From positions 1 to 57,433 of the forward strand of contig JACPOR010000051.1 of assembly GCA_016191425.1 (NCBI GenBank): 57,433 bases of DNA, in the 5' to 3' direction. Origin of the DNA: Chloroflexota bacterium. Lineage in GTDB: Bacteria > Chloroflexota > Limnocylindria > Limnocylindrales > CSP1-4. Both the position numbers and the translations under genes were made by a program. Below, in pieces: positions 1 through 7,940 of this stretch (the first letter of the stretch is position 1; every line of letters begins with the position of its first letter). Below the pieces are notes generated by a model, which made no database searches, was not told the origin of the DNA, and worked only from the letters and a program-made list of their open reading frames with translations.

Positions 1-26
1 CGGATGTGCGTTTCGTTTTCCGTATC

Positions 27-105
27 GTTAGCCGGACGCGCCAGCGACGGATGAACCGAGTATCGCCGCAAGGAACGCCGTCCGTCGCTTGCGCGTCCGG
101 CTAAC
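27..105. repeat. 25-bp inverted repeat at left edge
   Basis: Arms at 27-51 and 81-105 are reverse complements over 25 bp with one mismatch, around a 29-bp spacer. Sequence up to about 210 is visibly less G+C-rich than the rest. No comparable repeat is seen elsewhere in the window. It could be a REP-like or transposon-related palindrome, or part of a chimeric contig end. Confidence 0.8.
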
Positions 106-152
106 AGGCACCAAAGTCGGGAACATTTCGCGCTTGCGCGCGTCTAAGCATC

Positions 153-247
153 ATGCGAAGCGTTGCCATCCTCCTGATCGCAATCGTGATTCTGCCTGCG
201 AGCGTGCGCGCTCAGCAATCCGCCACCGACCTGGCCAGGAAGCTCGG
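153..247 (+). other. possible start of a secreted protein, cut off at junction
   Basis: An ATG at 153 opens a reading frame whose first 20 residues form a textbook signal peptide: Arg near the start, a hydrophobic run of Ile, Leu and Val, then a Val-Arg-Ala cleavage site followed by Gln-Gln. The frame stays plausible to about residue 30 and then runs antisense to the purD fragment, where it turns into Pro/Ser-rich nonsense. I read this as the 5' end of a foreign gene fused to the purD side at a junction near 215-250. It could also be chance. Confidence 0.3.
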
Positions 248-787
248 CAGCAGCCCCACTGCCTGGTCCAGGCCCTCCGTCACGATGACACCCTTGCCGC
301 CGGCCAGGCCATCGGCCTTGAGCACGATCCCGAGGCCCGCTCCCGCGAGGTCTCGCGCGAACGCCGCGGCCGCCTCGAATTCATCTCCCGCGAAGGCGCG
401 TGCGCGGGCCATGGGAACCCCCGCCGCCGCCGCCACCTCGTGACAGAACGCCTTCGAAGTCTCGAGCCGGGCGGCGGCCTTCGCTGGTCCGAATACGGGA
501 AAGCCGGCCACGCGCAGGGCATCGGTGAGGCCGACGGCCAACGGGCCCTCGGGCCCGACCACGACGAGTTCGGCCGCCACGCGTCGCGCCAGGTCGATGA
601 TCGAGGACGGCTCGACCGCGTTGAGCGAGGGCTCGATCCGGACGCGATCGAGAAGCGCCATGGCCGAGTTCCCCGGCCCCACGACCACTTCATTGACCCC
701 GGGTTCCGCGGCGAGCTTCCAGGCAAGGGCATGCTCGCGACCGCCGCCGCCGACCACGAGGATGCGCGTCGGCATGACCGGCATCAT
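212..787 (-). CDS. purD: phosphoribosylamine-glycine ligase, C-terminally truncated
   Basis: This is the N-terminal part of GAR synthetase, which joins phosphoribosylamine and glycine in purine synthesis. The frame shows the N-terminal nucleotide-fold motif ILVVGGGGREHALAWK and the ATP-grasp segment VLKADGLAGGKGVIV. Only 191 codons are open, against about 420 in the family, and the last dozen residues before the stop do not resemble PurD. The gene is therefore cut inside the ATP-grasp domain, by rearrangement or by a mis-join. It lies 25 bp downstream of purA in the same direction, consistent with a purine operon. ATGs at 787, 784 and 775 are all possible starts, and none has a strong ribosome site. 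As drawn it cannot encode a working enzyme. Confidence 0.8.
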   Translation of the reverse strand: MMPVMPTRILVVGGGGREHALAWKLAAEPGVNEVVVGPGNSAMALLDRVRIEPSLNAVEPSSIIDLARRVAAELVVVGPEGPLAVGLTDALRVAGFPVFGPAKAAARLETSKAFCHEVAAAAGVPMARARAFAGDEFEAAAAFARDLAGAGLGIVLKADGLAGGKGVIVTEGLDQAVGLLPSFLARSVADC

Positions 788-812
788 CGGGCGCGAACCG
801 CGAGCAGCACCT

Positions 813-2123
813 TCACGAGAGGGCGACGCCCGATCGGTGTCGCATCGGGCGCCAGGCTCGTTCGATCGTCTGGGTCCGCTCGGGACCCACCGAGACGAGG
901 ACGATCGGGACCCCGGCCAGCTCCTCGAGGGCGCTCAGGTAGCGACGGGCGTTCTCGGGCAGGTCGGCGAGCGCGCGGACGCCGTGAATGGGCTCTTCCC
1001 AGCCGGGGAACTCCTCGTAGATCGGCGTCGCGTGCTCGATCGCCTGGGCGCTCGAAGGCCAGTGGTCCAGTCGCGTCCCGCCGAAGTCGTAGGCGACGCA
1101 CAGGCGAAGCGTCGGCAGGCCGGACAGGATGTCGAGCTTGTTCAGCATGATGCTGCTCACGGAGTTGACGGCCACGGCATACCGGAGGGGAACGGCGTCG
1201 AACCAGCCGACGCGCCGAGGTCGTCCGGTCGTCGTCCCGACTTCATGTCCGCGTTCCGCGATGCCAAGGCCCACGGCGTCCATCAGTTCGGTGGGAAACG
1301 GCCCGCTGCCGACCCGGGTGGCGTAGGCCTTCATCACGCCCATGACCTCGTCCACCTGCAGGGGGCCGATGCCTCCCCCCGTGCAGGCTCCACCCGCGAC
1401 GGGATTGGACGACGTCACGTAGGGGTAGCTCCCATGGTCGAGGTCGAGGAGCGTTCCCTGGGCTCCCTCCAGGAGGACGTGCTCGCCCCGGGCGAGAGCC
1501 GCCTGGACGAGCCATGTCGCGTCGTCGATATGGGACGCCAGGCGCTCCCCCCAGGCCGTCGCCTGGGCCACGAGCGCGTCGACCGTGAAGGGCTCCGCGC
1601 CCATGGCCGAGAGGAGGAGATTCTTGTCCGGCAGCACGTGGGCGAGGCGCTCGCGGAGGGCCGCTGGTTCGAGCAGGTCCTCCATCCGAAGGCCGATGCG
1701 CCAGGCCCGATCTCCATAGGCGGGACCGATTCCCCGGCCAGTCGTTCCGACCCTGGCGCCCGCGAGTCGCCGCTCGTTCGCCTGGTCGAGCGCGACGTGG
1801 TACGGCATGATCACGTGGGCGCTCCGGCTGACGCGTACGCGCGACACATCAATTCCTCGGCCGGTCAGCATGTCCAGTTCCGTGATGAGGGTCGCCGGGT
1901 TGACGACCACGCCGGTACCGATCACCGACGTGATGTGCGGGTACAGCACTCCGGAAGGCACCAGGTGGAGCTTGAAGACCTCATCGCCCGTCACGACCGT
2001 ATGGCCGGCGTTGTCCCCGCCCTGATAGCGAACGACCATCGCGACCTGCTCGGCGAGGAAGTCCGTCGTCTTGCCCTTGCCCTCATCGCCCCATTGGAGT
2101 CCGACGATCACGGTCGCGGGCAT
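813..2123 (-). CDS. purA: adenylosuccinate synthetase
   Basis: PurA makes adenylosuccinate from IMP, aspartate and GTP, the first committed step to AMP. The 436-residue product has the usual family length. It begins MPATVIVGLQWGDEGKGK, holding the GTP-binding P-loop (GDEGKGK, residues 12-18), and later shows the conserved YGDRAWRIG and EGAQGTLLDLDHGSYPYVT-type segments. The ATG at 2123 is chosen over an upstream in-frame start because a GGAGG ribosome site sits just before it and the family starts there. It is followed after 25 bp by the purD fragment. Its long leader carries a terminator hairpin, suggesting attenuation. Confidence 0.95.
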   Translation of the reverse strand: MPATVIVGLQWGDEGKGKTTDFLAEQVAMVVRYQGGDNAGHTVVTGDEVFKLHLVPSGVLYPHITSVIGTGVVVNPATLITELDMLTGRGIDVSRVRVSRSAHVIMPYHVALDQANERRLAGARVGTTGRGIGPAYGDRAWRIGLRMEDLLEPAALRERLAHVLPDKNLLLSAMGAEPFTVDALVAQATAWGERLASHIDDATWLVQAALARGEHVLLEGAQGTLLDLDHGSYPYVTSSNPVAGGACTGGGIGPLQVDEVMGVMKAYATRVGSGPFPTELMDAVGLGIAERGHEVGTTTGRPRRVGWFDAVPLRYAVAVNSVSSIMLNKLDILSGLPTLRLCVAYDFGGTRLDHWPSSAQAIEHATPIYEEFPGWEEPIHGVRALADLPENARRYLSALEELAGVPIVLVSVGPERTQTIERAWRPMRHRSGVALS

Positions 2124-2166
2124 GTCAGCCCACCTCCCCTGACGTCGGTACCGCAGCACAGGACAT

Positions 2167-2194
2167 GAAAAAGCCCCGTGCCGACCGGCTCGGG
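2167..2194 (-). terminator. intrinsic terminator in the purA leader
   Basis: On the minus strand the sequence forms CCCGAGCC-loop-GGCACGGG (one A/A mismatch) followed directly by CTTTTTC, the best U-tract terminator in the window. It lies about 40 nt upstream of the purA start and downstream of a TATACT box at 2354-2359, so it would end transcription inside the purA leader unless relieved. The roughly 150-nt leader also has a perfect CCGCCC/GGGCGG hairpin. I could not match it to a known riboswitch class: no T-box antiterminator or ZTP core motif is seen. Confidence 0.7.
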
Positions 2195-2353
2195 ACCTGG
2201 ATAGGGCTCTCCCGTGTGTCGCGTCCGCCCGTCGGGCGGGGCCATGGATCCTGGCCGCTCGACCGCCTCACGGGACGATCGATGCGCCCTCGTCGCGCGA
2301 TCGCTGGACCTCCCTGCCCCGGCCATCACCACACGCTGCTCCGGGACGCCGGG

Positions 2354-2359
2354 AGTATA
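2354..2359 (-). promoter_or_regulatory. putative -10 box for the purA leader transcript
   Basis: TATACT read on the minus strand is a near-consensus -10 element about 230 nt upstream of purA. No convincing -35 is visible at 16-18 bp. It fits a leader transcript that includes the terminator hairpin near purA. Confidence 0.4.
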
Positions 2360-2373
2360 GCAATGCCGCCGCC

Positions 2374-2425
2374 TGCCCGGTCGGGTTCATTCATGCCCGG
2401 TCGGGTTCATCTCGATCGGGTACAT
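2374..2425. repeat. 20-bp tandem repeat, about 2.5 copies
   Basis: The 17-mer TGCCCGGTCGGGTTCAT occurs at 2374-2390 and 2394-2410, with a decayed third copy to about 2425. It lies in the non-coding stretch between purA and the GGDEF/HD-GYP gene (2124-2513), which otherwise holds only the purA leader. Confidence 0.75.
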
Positions 2426-2513
2426 TGCCGGTCCGGTACCAGGACCATCGGGCCACAGGACCCGGTACGACTGTTGCGTCTGCGCGACGCCGCCCGGCGC
2501 CTACTGTTGGGAC

Positions 2514-4082
2514 ATGGTTCTTGCCCGCCTGTTGTGGCTGCTCGGCTCTGCGGCGGTCGTGACCGCCTTGATCTTCGACCCGAACGTGCTGCCCCCGATC
2601 CTCAAGCCCGTCCTGCTGGTCCTCGCGACGGTCGGCCTGACGGCCACGGTGATCCTCGCGTACGTCCAATCACGGATCGAACCCCTCGTTGCCGCTGCCG
2701 AGCAGATCGCCGCCGGTCGGAAGGATGTGATCCTCCCGAAGCGCTCCGATCGACTCGGGCGTCGCCTCACGGCCGCCGTCGGCGCCATGTCCACACGGCT
2801 CGCGTCGATCGGGGCCCAGGCGTCCACGGATGAACTGACCGGCCTGCCGAACCGCGTGGCGATCGCCGGGACCCTCTTCACCGAGGCCGAGCGATCCGTC
2901 CGCTATCGGCGGCCGCTCGCCGTGATCTTCGCCGACATCGACCATTTCAAGGTCATCAACGACAGCTACGGCCATGACGCCGGCGACATCGTGCTCCGCA
3001 GCGTTGCTGAGACCTTCAGGAACCAGCTCCGGGGAACCGATGTTGTCGGCCGTTACGGCGGCGAGGAATTCATGATCGTCCTGCCGGAAACCTCGCTCGA
3101 TGACGCCGCGGCGCTGGCGGAGAAGCTGCGCATCTCCGTCGCCGGACGGGCCCACGCACTTGGCGCGGACCAGGAGGTCACGGTCACTGCATCGTTCGGC
3201 GTGACCGGAGGCGTCGGCGATCGACTGCGCGTCGACACGCTCGTCCGGGAGGCGGACGCGGCGATGTACGCCGCAAAGGCACTCGGGCGCGACCAGGTCT
3301 ACGCGTTCGTTGAGCCGGACGACGACTCGACCGTGATCCGCTCGCCGATCTCTCCGGTCGGTCGGGCCCGGGCCATGGAACTGGGACGCCAGGCTCACGG
3401 GGCGGCGGCCGATGCGCTCTCGGCGATCATCTCGCCGCTCCCCCATTATCGAGGCCAGCCGTCGGCCCTCATCGCCACGATCGTCTCGGCCCTCGCCAGG
3501 ACCCTCGACCTTCCGGCCCACGAGATCGACAAGATCCGGGTCGCTGCCCTCCTGCACGACGTCGGCAAGGTCGGCATCCCCCAGGACATCCTCGAGAAGC
3601 CGTCCTCGCTGACGCCGGCCGAGTGGCGGTCCGTGGTCCAGCACCCCCGGATCGGCCAGGTGATCCTCGAGCAGGCCACGACGCTTCGAGATGCGGTCCC
3701 GATCATCCTCCACCATCACGAGCGTTTCGGCGGCGAAGGCTATCCGTATGGCCTGCGCGGCCAGGAGATCCCGCTGGGGGCACGCATCGTGGCGATCGCC
3801 GATGCCTACGACGCCATGATCCAGGACCGGCCCTACAAGCGGAAGATCAGCCACGAGGCGGCGGTCGACGAGTTGCGTCGCCACGCGGGCACCCAATTCG
3901 ATCCTGACCTCGTGGAGATCTTCTGCGACATCTACGGGACGCATGCTCCCGAGGCCGACCCGGCGGCCCTGGGCTTTGCCGCTGCCATGCAGAGCCACGG
4001 TGCGGCGCGCGCACTTGGGACGGCCGCGGACGCCGGCTCGGACTCGGCGTTGGCCAGTCGCCAGGCCGCGCGCTCGAGCTGA
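2514..4082 (+). CDS. membrane GGDEF and HD-GYP protein (cyclic-di-GMP turnover)
   Basis: The 522-residue protein has two N-terminal hydrophobic segments (about residues 4-21 and 31-50), a HAMP-like linker, a GGDEF domain (about 100-265) and an HD-GYP domain (about 305-475). The diguanylate cyclase signature is GGEEF at 182-186, with an RGTD inhibitory I-site at 173-176 in the right place. The phosphodiesterase side shows HDVGK at 348-352 and HHERFGGEGYP at 401-411. Both halves look catalytically intact, so it may make and break cyclic-di-GMP, or one domain may act as a sensor. The Ala/Ser-rich tail is unremarkable. The start ATG at 2514 is the only one that includes the first membrane segment. 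No operon partner is close. Confidence 0.88.
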   Translation: MVLARLLWLLGSAAVVTALIFDPNVLPPILKPVLLVLATVGLTATVILAYVQSRIEPLVAAAEQIAAGRKDVILPKRSDRLGRRLTAAVGAMSTRLASIGAQASTDELTGLPNRVAIAGTLFTEAERSVRYRRPLAVIFADIDHFKVINDSYGHDAGDIVLRSVAETFRNQLRGTDVVGRYGGEEFMIVLPETSLDDAAALAEKLRISVAGRAHALGADQEVTVTASFGVTGGVGDRLRVDTLVREADAAMYAAKALGRDQVYAFVEPDDDSTVIRSPISPVGRARAMELGRQAHGAAADALSAIISPLPHYRGQPSALIATIVSALARTLDLPAHEIDKIRVAALLHDVGKVGIPQDILEKPSSLTPAEWRSVVQHPRIGQVILEQATTLRDAVPIILHHHERFGGEGYPYGLRGQEIPLGARIVAIADAYDAMIQDRPYKRKISHEAAVDELRRHAGTQFDPDLVEIFCDIYGTHAPEADPAALGFAAAMQSHGAARALGTAADAGSDSALASRQAARSS

Positions 4083-4503
4083 AGCCGGGATGTCCCGAGC
4101 CGGATGTCCAGAGCCGCGATTGCGGCGCCTTCGCCGGTGATCACGGTTCCCGCGGCCGCGAGGCGCTGACCGCGGTGAATTTGATGAACCAATGGATCAG
4201 GGCCGACCCTCGCGCGAGCCCGGCGGCCCACGCCCGATCACGACGAGCTGTCGCGAGCCGTGACGGCGCAGAGCGCGTGGCACCGGCCTCCGTCAAGAAT
4301 GGTTCGGTGATCCGCCCGTCATCACCGGGTGAGCCCTGGATGAGGCTCGGCGGCTACGGTGACGGTGCCCGCTGAACCTACCGCCGGCGTCGCCGATCCG
4401 CTGACCCGCCAGGGCCGCTCGGCCGAGGCCGGCAGCCATTCAGTCCCGCCGCACGCAGGGTCGGCCCGTGACCCGTCGGCCGACCGACAAGGAGACCTGG
4501 ACC
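4083..4503. other. intergenic stretch without a recognisable gene
   Basis: This 421-bp gap separates the GGDEF/HD-GYP gene from ssb. It contains a two-copy 14-15-bp repeat (about 4084-4112) and presumably the ssb promoter, but I see no clear -35/-10 pair, RNA gene or convincing small ORF. Confidence 0.5.
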
Positions 4504-4932
4504 GTGAACAAGGTCCTTCTGACCGGTCGCCTGACACGAGACCCCGAGATGCGGGCGCTCGCGTCGGGCAAGCACGTCACGCAGTTCAGCGTGGCGACGA
4601 ACGAATACGCCGGCAACGGCAAGGAACGGCCCGAGTACCACAACGTGGTGACCTGGGATCGACTCGCCGAGATCTGCGGCCGCTATCTCGGAAAGGGCCA
4701 GCAGGTGTCGATCGAGGGCAGGATCCAGACCCGGACCTGGGACGACGAGCGTGGCGCCCGTCACTGGAAGACCGAGATCGTGGCCTCGGGCGTCGAGATG
4801 CTGTCGGGACGTCGAAAGAAGGACTACGCCGCCGAATCCGCGGAGGACGGCGCCGAACAGTCCGGGCCGTCCGGCCAGGACGAGTCGAGTGTTCCGGCCG
4901 ATGAACCCATCCCCGAGGAGATCGCGGCCTGA
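4504..4932 (+). CDS. ssb: single-stranded DNA-binding protein
   Basis: SSB coats single-stranded DNA during replication, recombination and repair. The 142-residue product starts MNKVLLTGRLTRDPEMR, the canonical OB-fold opening, and contains the NVVTWDRLAEICGRYLGKGQ core strand region. The acidic C-terminal third ends in DEPIPEEIAA, which lacks the usual DDDIPF-type tip, although it is acidic with a Pro-rich end. I chose the GTG at 4504 because an AAGGAG ribosome site lies at 4489-4494 with 9-nt spacing and the family begins at MNK. The longer ATG frame would add an unconserved extension. It stands alone, without the rpsF/rpsR partners often seen. Confidence 0.93.
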   Translation: MNKVLLTGRLTRDPEMRALASGKHVTQFSVATNEYAGNGKERPEYHNVVTWDRLAEICGRYLGKGQQVSIEGRIQTRTWDDERGARHWKTEIVASGVEMLSGRRKKDYAAESAEDGAEQSGPSGQDESSVPADEPIPEEIAA

Positions 4933-4956
4933 TCGGGCGTCGGACGCGGATCAGCT

Positions 4957-4986
4957 GGGGGTCGGTGCCAGCAGGTGCCGATCCCC
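4957..4986. terminator. bidirectional terminator-like hairpin
   Basis: GGGGGTCGGTGCC-AGCA-GGTGCCGATCCCC forms a 13-bp stem with three wobble pairs in the 61-bp gap between the convergent ssb and rsmI genes. No T-run follows on either side. Confidence 0.5.
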
Positions 4987-4993
4987 GACGTTC

Positions 4994-5869
4994 TCAGCTG
5001 ACCCGATACAGCACGCGACGCGACAGCCCTGTCTCGCGGGCAACTCGCCGAGCCGCCTCGCCCCTGGCGACGCCGTCGCTGACGAGTGTCTCGACGCGCG
5101 CGAGTGCGGACGGCAACGGATCCTCGGCCCCACGCGCCGTCGCGCCAGCAGTGCTCCGCCTCCAATCTCCGGTCGCGGCGATGGCATCCGACCATCCGAT
5201 CACGACGACCGACTCCCCGCGCGCGTCCATGGAGCCGCCGGCCACGGTCCGCGCCAGCTCCCCGAGCGTCCCGCGGATCACCTGCTCATGCATCTTGGTG
5301 AGTTCGCGGCAGATCGCAGCCGGGCGGTCGGCCCCGCAGGCCGTGACCAGGTCATCGATCGTGCCGCCGAGCCGCCGAGGGGCTTCGAAGATCACGGTGC
5401 CACGCTCGTCGGCGCCGATCCGGGCCAGGCGGTCGCGGCGGTCGCGGCCGCGGCGCGGCAGGAATCCCTCGAATGACCAGCGGGGCCCGGCGATCCCGGT
5501 TACCACGACGGCGACCATGACGGCAGAGGCTCCAGGGATCGCCTCGACGCGGCCGCCCTCGACGGCCCAGGCCGCGGCAAGCTCGGCGCCCGGGTCGCTG
5601 ACGCCGGGAGTCCCGGCGTCCGTCACCAGCGCGAGGTCCGCGCCGCCGCGGAGATGGTCAAGGAGCTCCGCCGTGCGCGCCGGATCGCTGTGGGCGTGGT
5701 AGCTGGTCGTGCGCGTCGTGATCTCGTACCTGGTCAGCAGGCGCCGCGTCACCCGCGTGTCCTCGGCCGCGATCAGCGGGACCACGCGGAGGACCTCGAG
5801 CGCCCGGAGCGTGACGTCGCCGAGATTGCCGATCGGGGTTGCGACGAGATGGAGCGTTCCGCTGGCCAC
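4994..5869 (-). CDS. rsmI: 16S rRNA 2'-O-methyltransferase (C1402)
   Basis: RsmI adds the ribose methyl group at C1402 of 16S rRNA using S-adenosylmethionine. The 291-residue protein begins with the family signature LHLVATPIGNLGDVTLRAL and shows AEDTRVTRRLL, the TDAGTPGVSDPG loop, and the FEGFLPRRG and FEAPRRL segments of the SAM/tetrapyrrole methylase fold. The C-terminal domain (about 235-291) is the small helical region typical of RsmI. It is the last gene of the run glutaminase-nadE-rsmI on the minus strand, starting 8 bp after the nadE stop, so the three are probably co-transcribed. That pairing is not functionally obvious. Confidence 0.93.
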   Translation of the reverse strand: MASGTLHLVATPIGNLGDVTLRALEVLRVVPLIAAEDTRVTRRLLTRYEITTRTTSYHAHSDPARTAELLDHLRGGADLALVTDAGTPGVSDPGAELAAAWAVEGGRVEAIPGASAVMVAVVVTGIAGPRWSFEGFLPRRGRDRRDRLARIGADERGTVIFEAPRRLGGTIDDLVTACGADRPAAICRELTKMHEQVIRGTLGELARTVAGGSMDARGESVVVIGWSDAIAATGDWRRSTAGATARGAEDPLPSALARVETLVSDGVARGEAARRVARETGLSRRVLYRVS

Positions 5870-5877
5870 GGCCGCGG

Positions 5878-6801
5878 TCAGGTGCGGGCCGAGCCCGGAC
5901 GACGCCGGGGGTACAGGTAGTCGACGCCTGCGGTCCGGGGTCCGAGTTTCGCGACAGGCGGCATCTGTCGCTTGAATTCAGAAGCCGCGACGAGCCGCTC
6001 GACCCGGGCGATGAAGGCGATCTCGAAGCCCATCGCCGCGAGCTCGTCCACATTGCGGCGCCGATCGATGCGCCAGTACAGCAGGCGATCAAGCTCCGGA
6101 TAGGAGAACCCGGCCTCCTCCTCATCCGTCTGGCCAGGCCACAGGTCCGCCGAAGGAGCCTTGGTGATGACGCCGTCGGGAACGCCCATCGCCGCCGCGA
6201 GCTGGCGGACCTGGCTCTTGTAGAGGTCGCCGATCGGGTTGAACGCGGAGGCGCTGTCGCCGTAGAGGGTCGTGTACCCGATGAGCGATTCGGTCTTGTT
6301 GCCCGTTCCGACCACGAGGCCGCCCCACGTGACCGAACGGTCGTAGAGCACCGACATCCGCATCCTCGCCCCGAAGTTGCCGCGCCGGAGCGGCGTCGCC
6401 TCGAGGCCTTCCGGCCCTGCCGCCCCGGGTCGCGCGTCGAACCCGAAGAACCCATCGACCATGGGCGAGATCTCGACGATCTCGCTCGAGCATCCGAGAC
6501 CGGCCACGACTGTCTCCGCGTCGGCTCGCGAGGCCGGGGACGACGTTCGATGCGGCATCAGGACGCAATGAAGGCGCTCGGGCCCAATCGCGTCCGCAAC
6601 GAGGTGGGCCACGAGACCCGAGTCAATGCCGCCGGACAGCCCGAGGACGACCCGTTCGAAGCCGGCCTGACGAAGCTGGGATCGGATGAAATCGGCAATG
6701 ACCCGGCGCGCCACGTCGGTATCGATCGCGAGTTCGTCCGGCAGGACGAACAGTGGCTGCCCGTCCTCCCCCAGCGGGACGGCCGGAAGGGCTCTCGTCA
6801 C
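5878..6801 (-). CDS. nadE: NAD synthetase, synthetase subunit
   Basis: NadE amidates deamido-NAD to NAD. The 307-residue product carries the pyrophosphatase P-loop SGGIDS at 56-61, the GTGNKTESLIGYTTLYGD segment that binds the nicotinate substrate, and PSADLWPGQTDEEE near residue 220. There is no nitrilase domain in this polypeptide. Instead the gene overlaps a separate nitrilase-family gene by 4 bp (ATGA), which can supply ammonia from glutamine. The ATG at 6801 lies in that overlap and indicates translational coupling. Confidence 0.93.
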   Translation of the reverse strand: MTRALPAVPLGEDGQPLFVLPDELAIDTDVARRVIADFIRSQLRQAGFERVVLGLSGGIDSGLVAHLVADAIGPERLHCVLMPHRTSSPASRADAETVVAGLGCSSEIVEISPMVDGFFGFDARPGAAGPEGLEATPLRRGNFGARMRMSVLYDRSVTWGGLVVGTGNKTESLIGYTTLYGDSASAFNPIGDLYKSQVRQLAAAMGVPDGVITKAPSADLWPGQTDEEEAGFSYPELDRLLYWRIDRRRNVDELAAMGFEIAFIARVERLVAASEFKRQMPPVAKLGPRTAGVDYLYPRRRPGSART

Positions 6802-7940
6802 GGCGCGTCAGGTCCGGCCGCCTCGGCCCGGCTGGCGGTATCCAGGTGTGCACTCGCGGCATCCACGTGCCTGCTGGCGTTATCGCGGTGCGCGCTGGCG
6901 GTAGTCCGGTGCGCGGTGGCGGTAGCCCGGTGTGCGCTCGCGGCATCCACGTGCGCGCTGGCGGTATTGCGGTGGCCGATGGCGGATCCCGTGAATCCGG
7001 CGGGTCGGCCGGGGCCAAGCTCCGGCGCCACCTCAGGCCCCTCCGCGCCGCCGGGCTCGGACGATGCGTCCTGGGCGATGCCCGCCCGCTCGGTGATGAT
7101 CCGCTCGAGCTCGCGCACCTGGAGCTCGGGCCGTTCGTCCCGGAGCAGCGGCAGGGCAAGACGCTCACGCCGGATGTCCTCGAGATTGATGTCGCACACG
7201 AAGAGGCCTTCGTCGAAGAACGGAGCGGACAGCAGGGTGTCGCCGGCCGGACCGATGACCTCCGAGCCACCCCAGAAGGTGATCGATTCCTCGACGCCGA
7301 CGCGATTGACGAAGATCACGAACGAGGTCGTGAGCTGTGCGTACGCCCGCATGAGCGTCCGCCATGATGTGGCCGTCCCGAGGCCCACCTCGTTGGTGGC
7401 GCCGAGGTCGCGGCCCGGCGATGCGGCGATGTTCACGAGGACCTGGGCACCGTCGAGGGCGAGCAGTTCCGCGACCGGGAGGTGCCAGAAATCCTCACAG
7501 ATCGCCAGCCCAAGGCCAACGCCGAGACGTGATGGGACCGCCCGCAGCAGGTCGCCGGCGGCGAAGAACCGGCGTTCGTCGAAGAGGCCGTAGGTGGGCA
7601 GAAACAGCTTGCGATGGACGTGCCGGACTTCCCCATCCTCGAGGAGCGCCCCGGCGATGAAGAGGCGGTGGTCGGCGGATTCCTCGACGAACGAAACGAT
7701 CGCGGAACACCCCGTGGTGTCGGCCGCGAGGGCAGCGAGCCTCGGATCGTCGAGGCGAATGGCAACGTCGCCGGACAGGTCCTGGAGCTGGTAGCCGGTG
7801 AGGCCGAGCTCCGGGAACACGACGAGGTCGGCGCCGTGATCGCGTGCCTCAGTCAGGAGTTCGTGATGTCGGGCGAGGTTCTCCTCGAGGGCACCGAGGG
7901 CCGGAGCCAGCTGGGCGAGGGCGATCCTTCGTGACTGCAC
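6798..7940 (-). CDS. nitrilase-family glutaminase partner of NAD synthetase
   Basis: This carbon-nitrogen hydrolase has the Glu-Lys-Cys triad: E44 in VFPELGLTGY, K111 in HRKLFLPTYGLFDE and C148 in LAICEDFWH. These match the glutaminase domain of glutamine-dependent NAD synthetase, and overlap with nadE supports a split two-gene enzyme. The GTG at 7940 is chosen because similarity begins at QSRRIALAQLAP. The open frame continues upstream, but it is antisense to the next gene and meaningless there. The ribosome site is weak, so the start is uncertain. The last ~65 residues are odd: seven 7-residue repeats of the form TASAHRD, rich in Ala, Ser and His, which the family lacks. Confidence 0.85.
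   Translation of the reverse strand: MQSRRIALAQLAPALGALEENLARHHELLTEARDHGADLVVFPELGLTGYQLQDLSGDVAIRLDDPRLAALAADTTGCSAIVSFVEESADHRLFIAGALLEDGEVRHVHRKLFLPTYGLFDERRFFAAGDLLRAVPSRLGVGLGLAICEDFWHLPVAELLALDGAQVLVNIAASPGRDLGATNEVGLGTATSWRTLMRAYAQLTTSFVIFVNRVGVEESITFWGGSEVIGPAGDTLLSAPFFDEGLFVCDINLEDIRRERLALPLLRDERPELQVRELERIITERAGIAQDASSEPGGAEGPEVAPELGPGRPAGFTGSAIGHRNTASAHVDAASAHRATATAHRTTASAHRDNASRHVDAASAHLDTASRAEAAGPDAP
6822..6968 (-). repeat. seven 21-bp coding tandem repeats
   Basis: Seven in-frame units encode the heptapeptides NTASAHV, DAASAHR, ATATAHR, TTASAHR, DNASRHV, DAASAHL and DTASRAE at the C-terminus of the glutaminase subunit. The nucleotide unit is degenerate, and its length is a multiple of three, so copy-number change would keep the frame. 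Confidence 0.85.

Noticed and set aside
2124-2359. T-box or ZTP riboswitch in the purA leader
   Set aside because: No TGGNACCGCG antiterminator element before the terminator and no ZTP core motif were found, so only a generic attenuator is claimed.
6822-6968. CRISPR array
   Set aside because: The repeats are contiguous, degenerate, of 21 bp and in frame within a protein; there are no spacers or cas genes. The other tandem arrays in the window also lack spacers.
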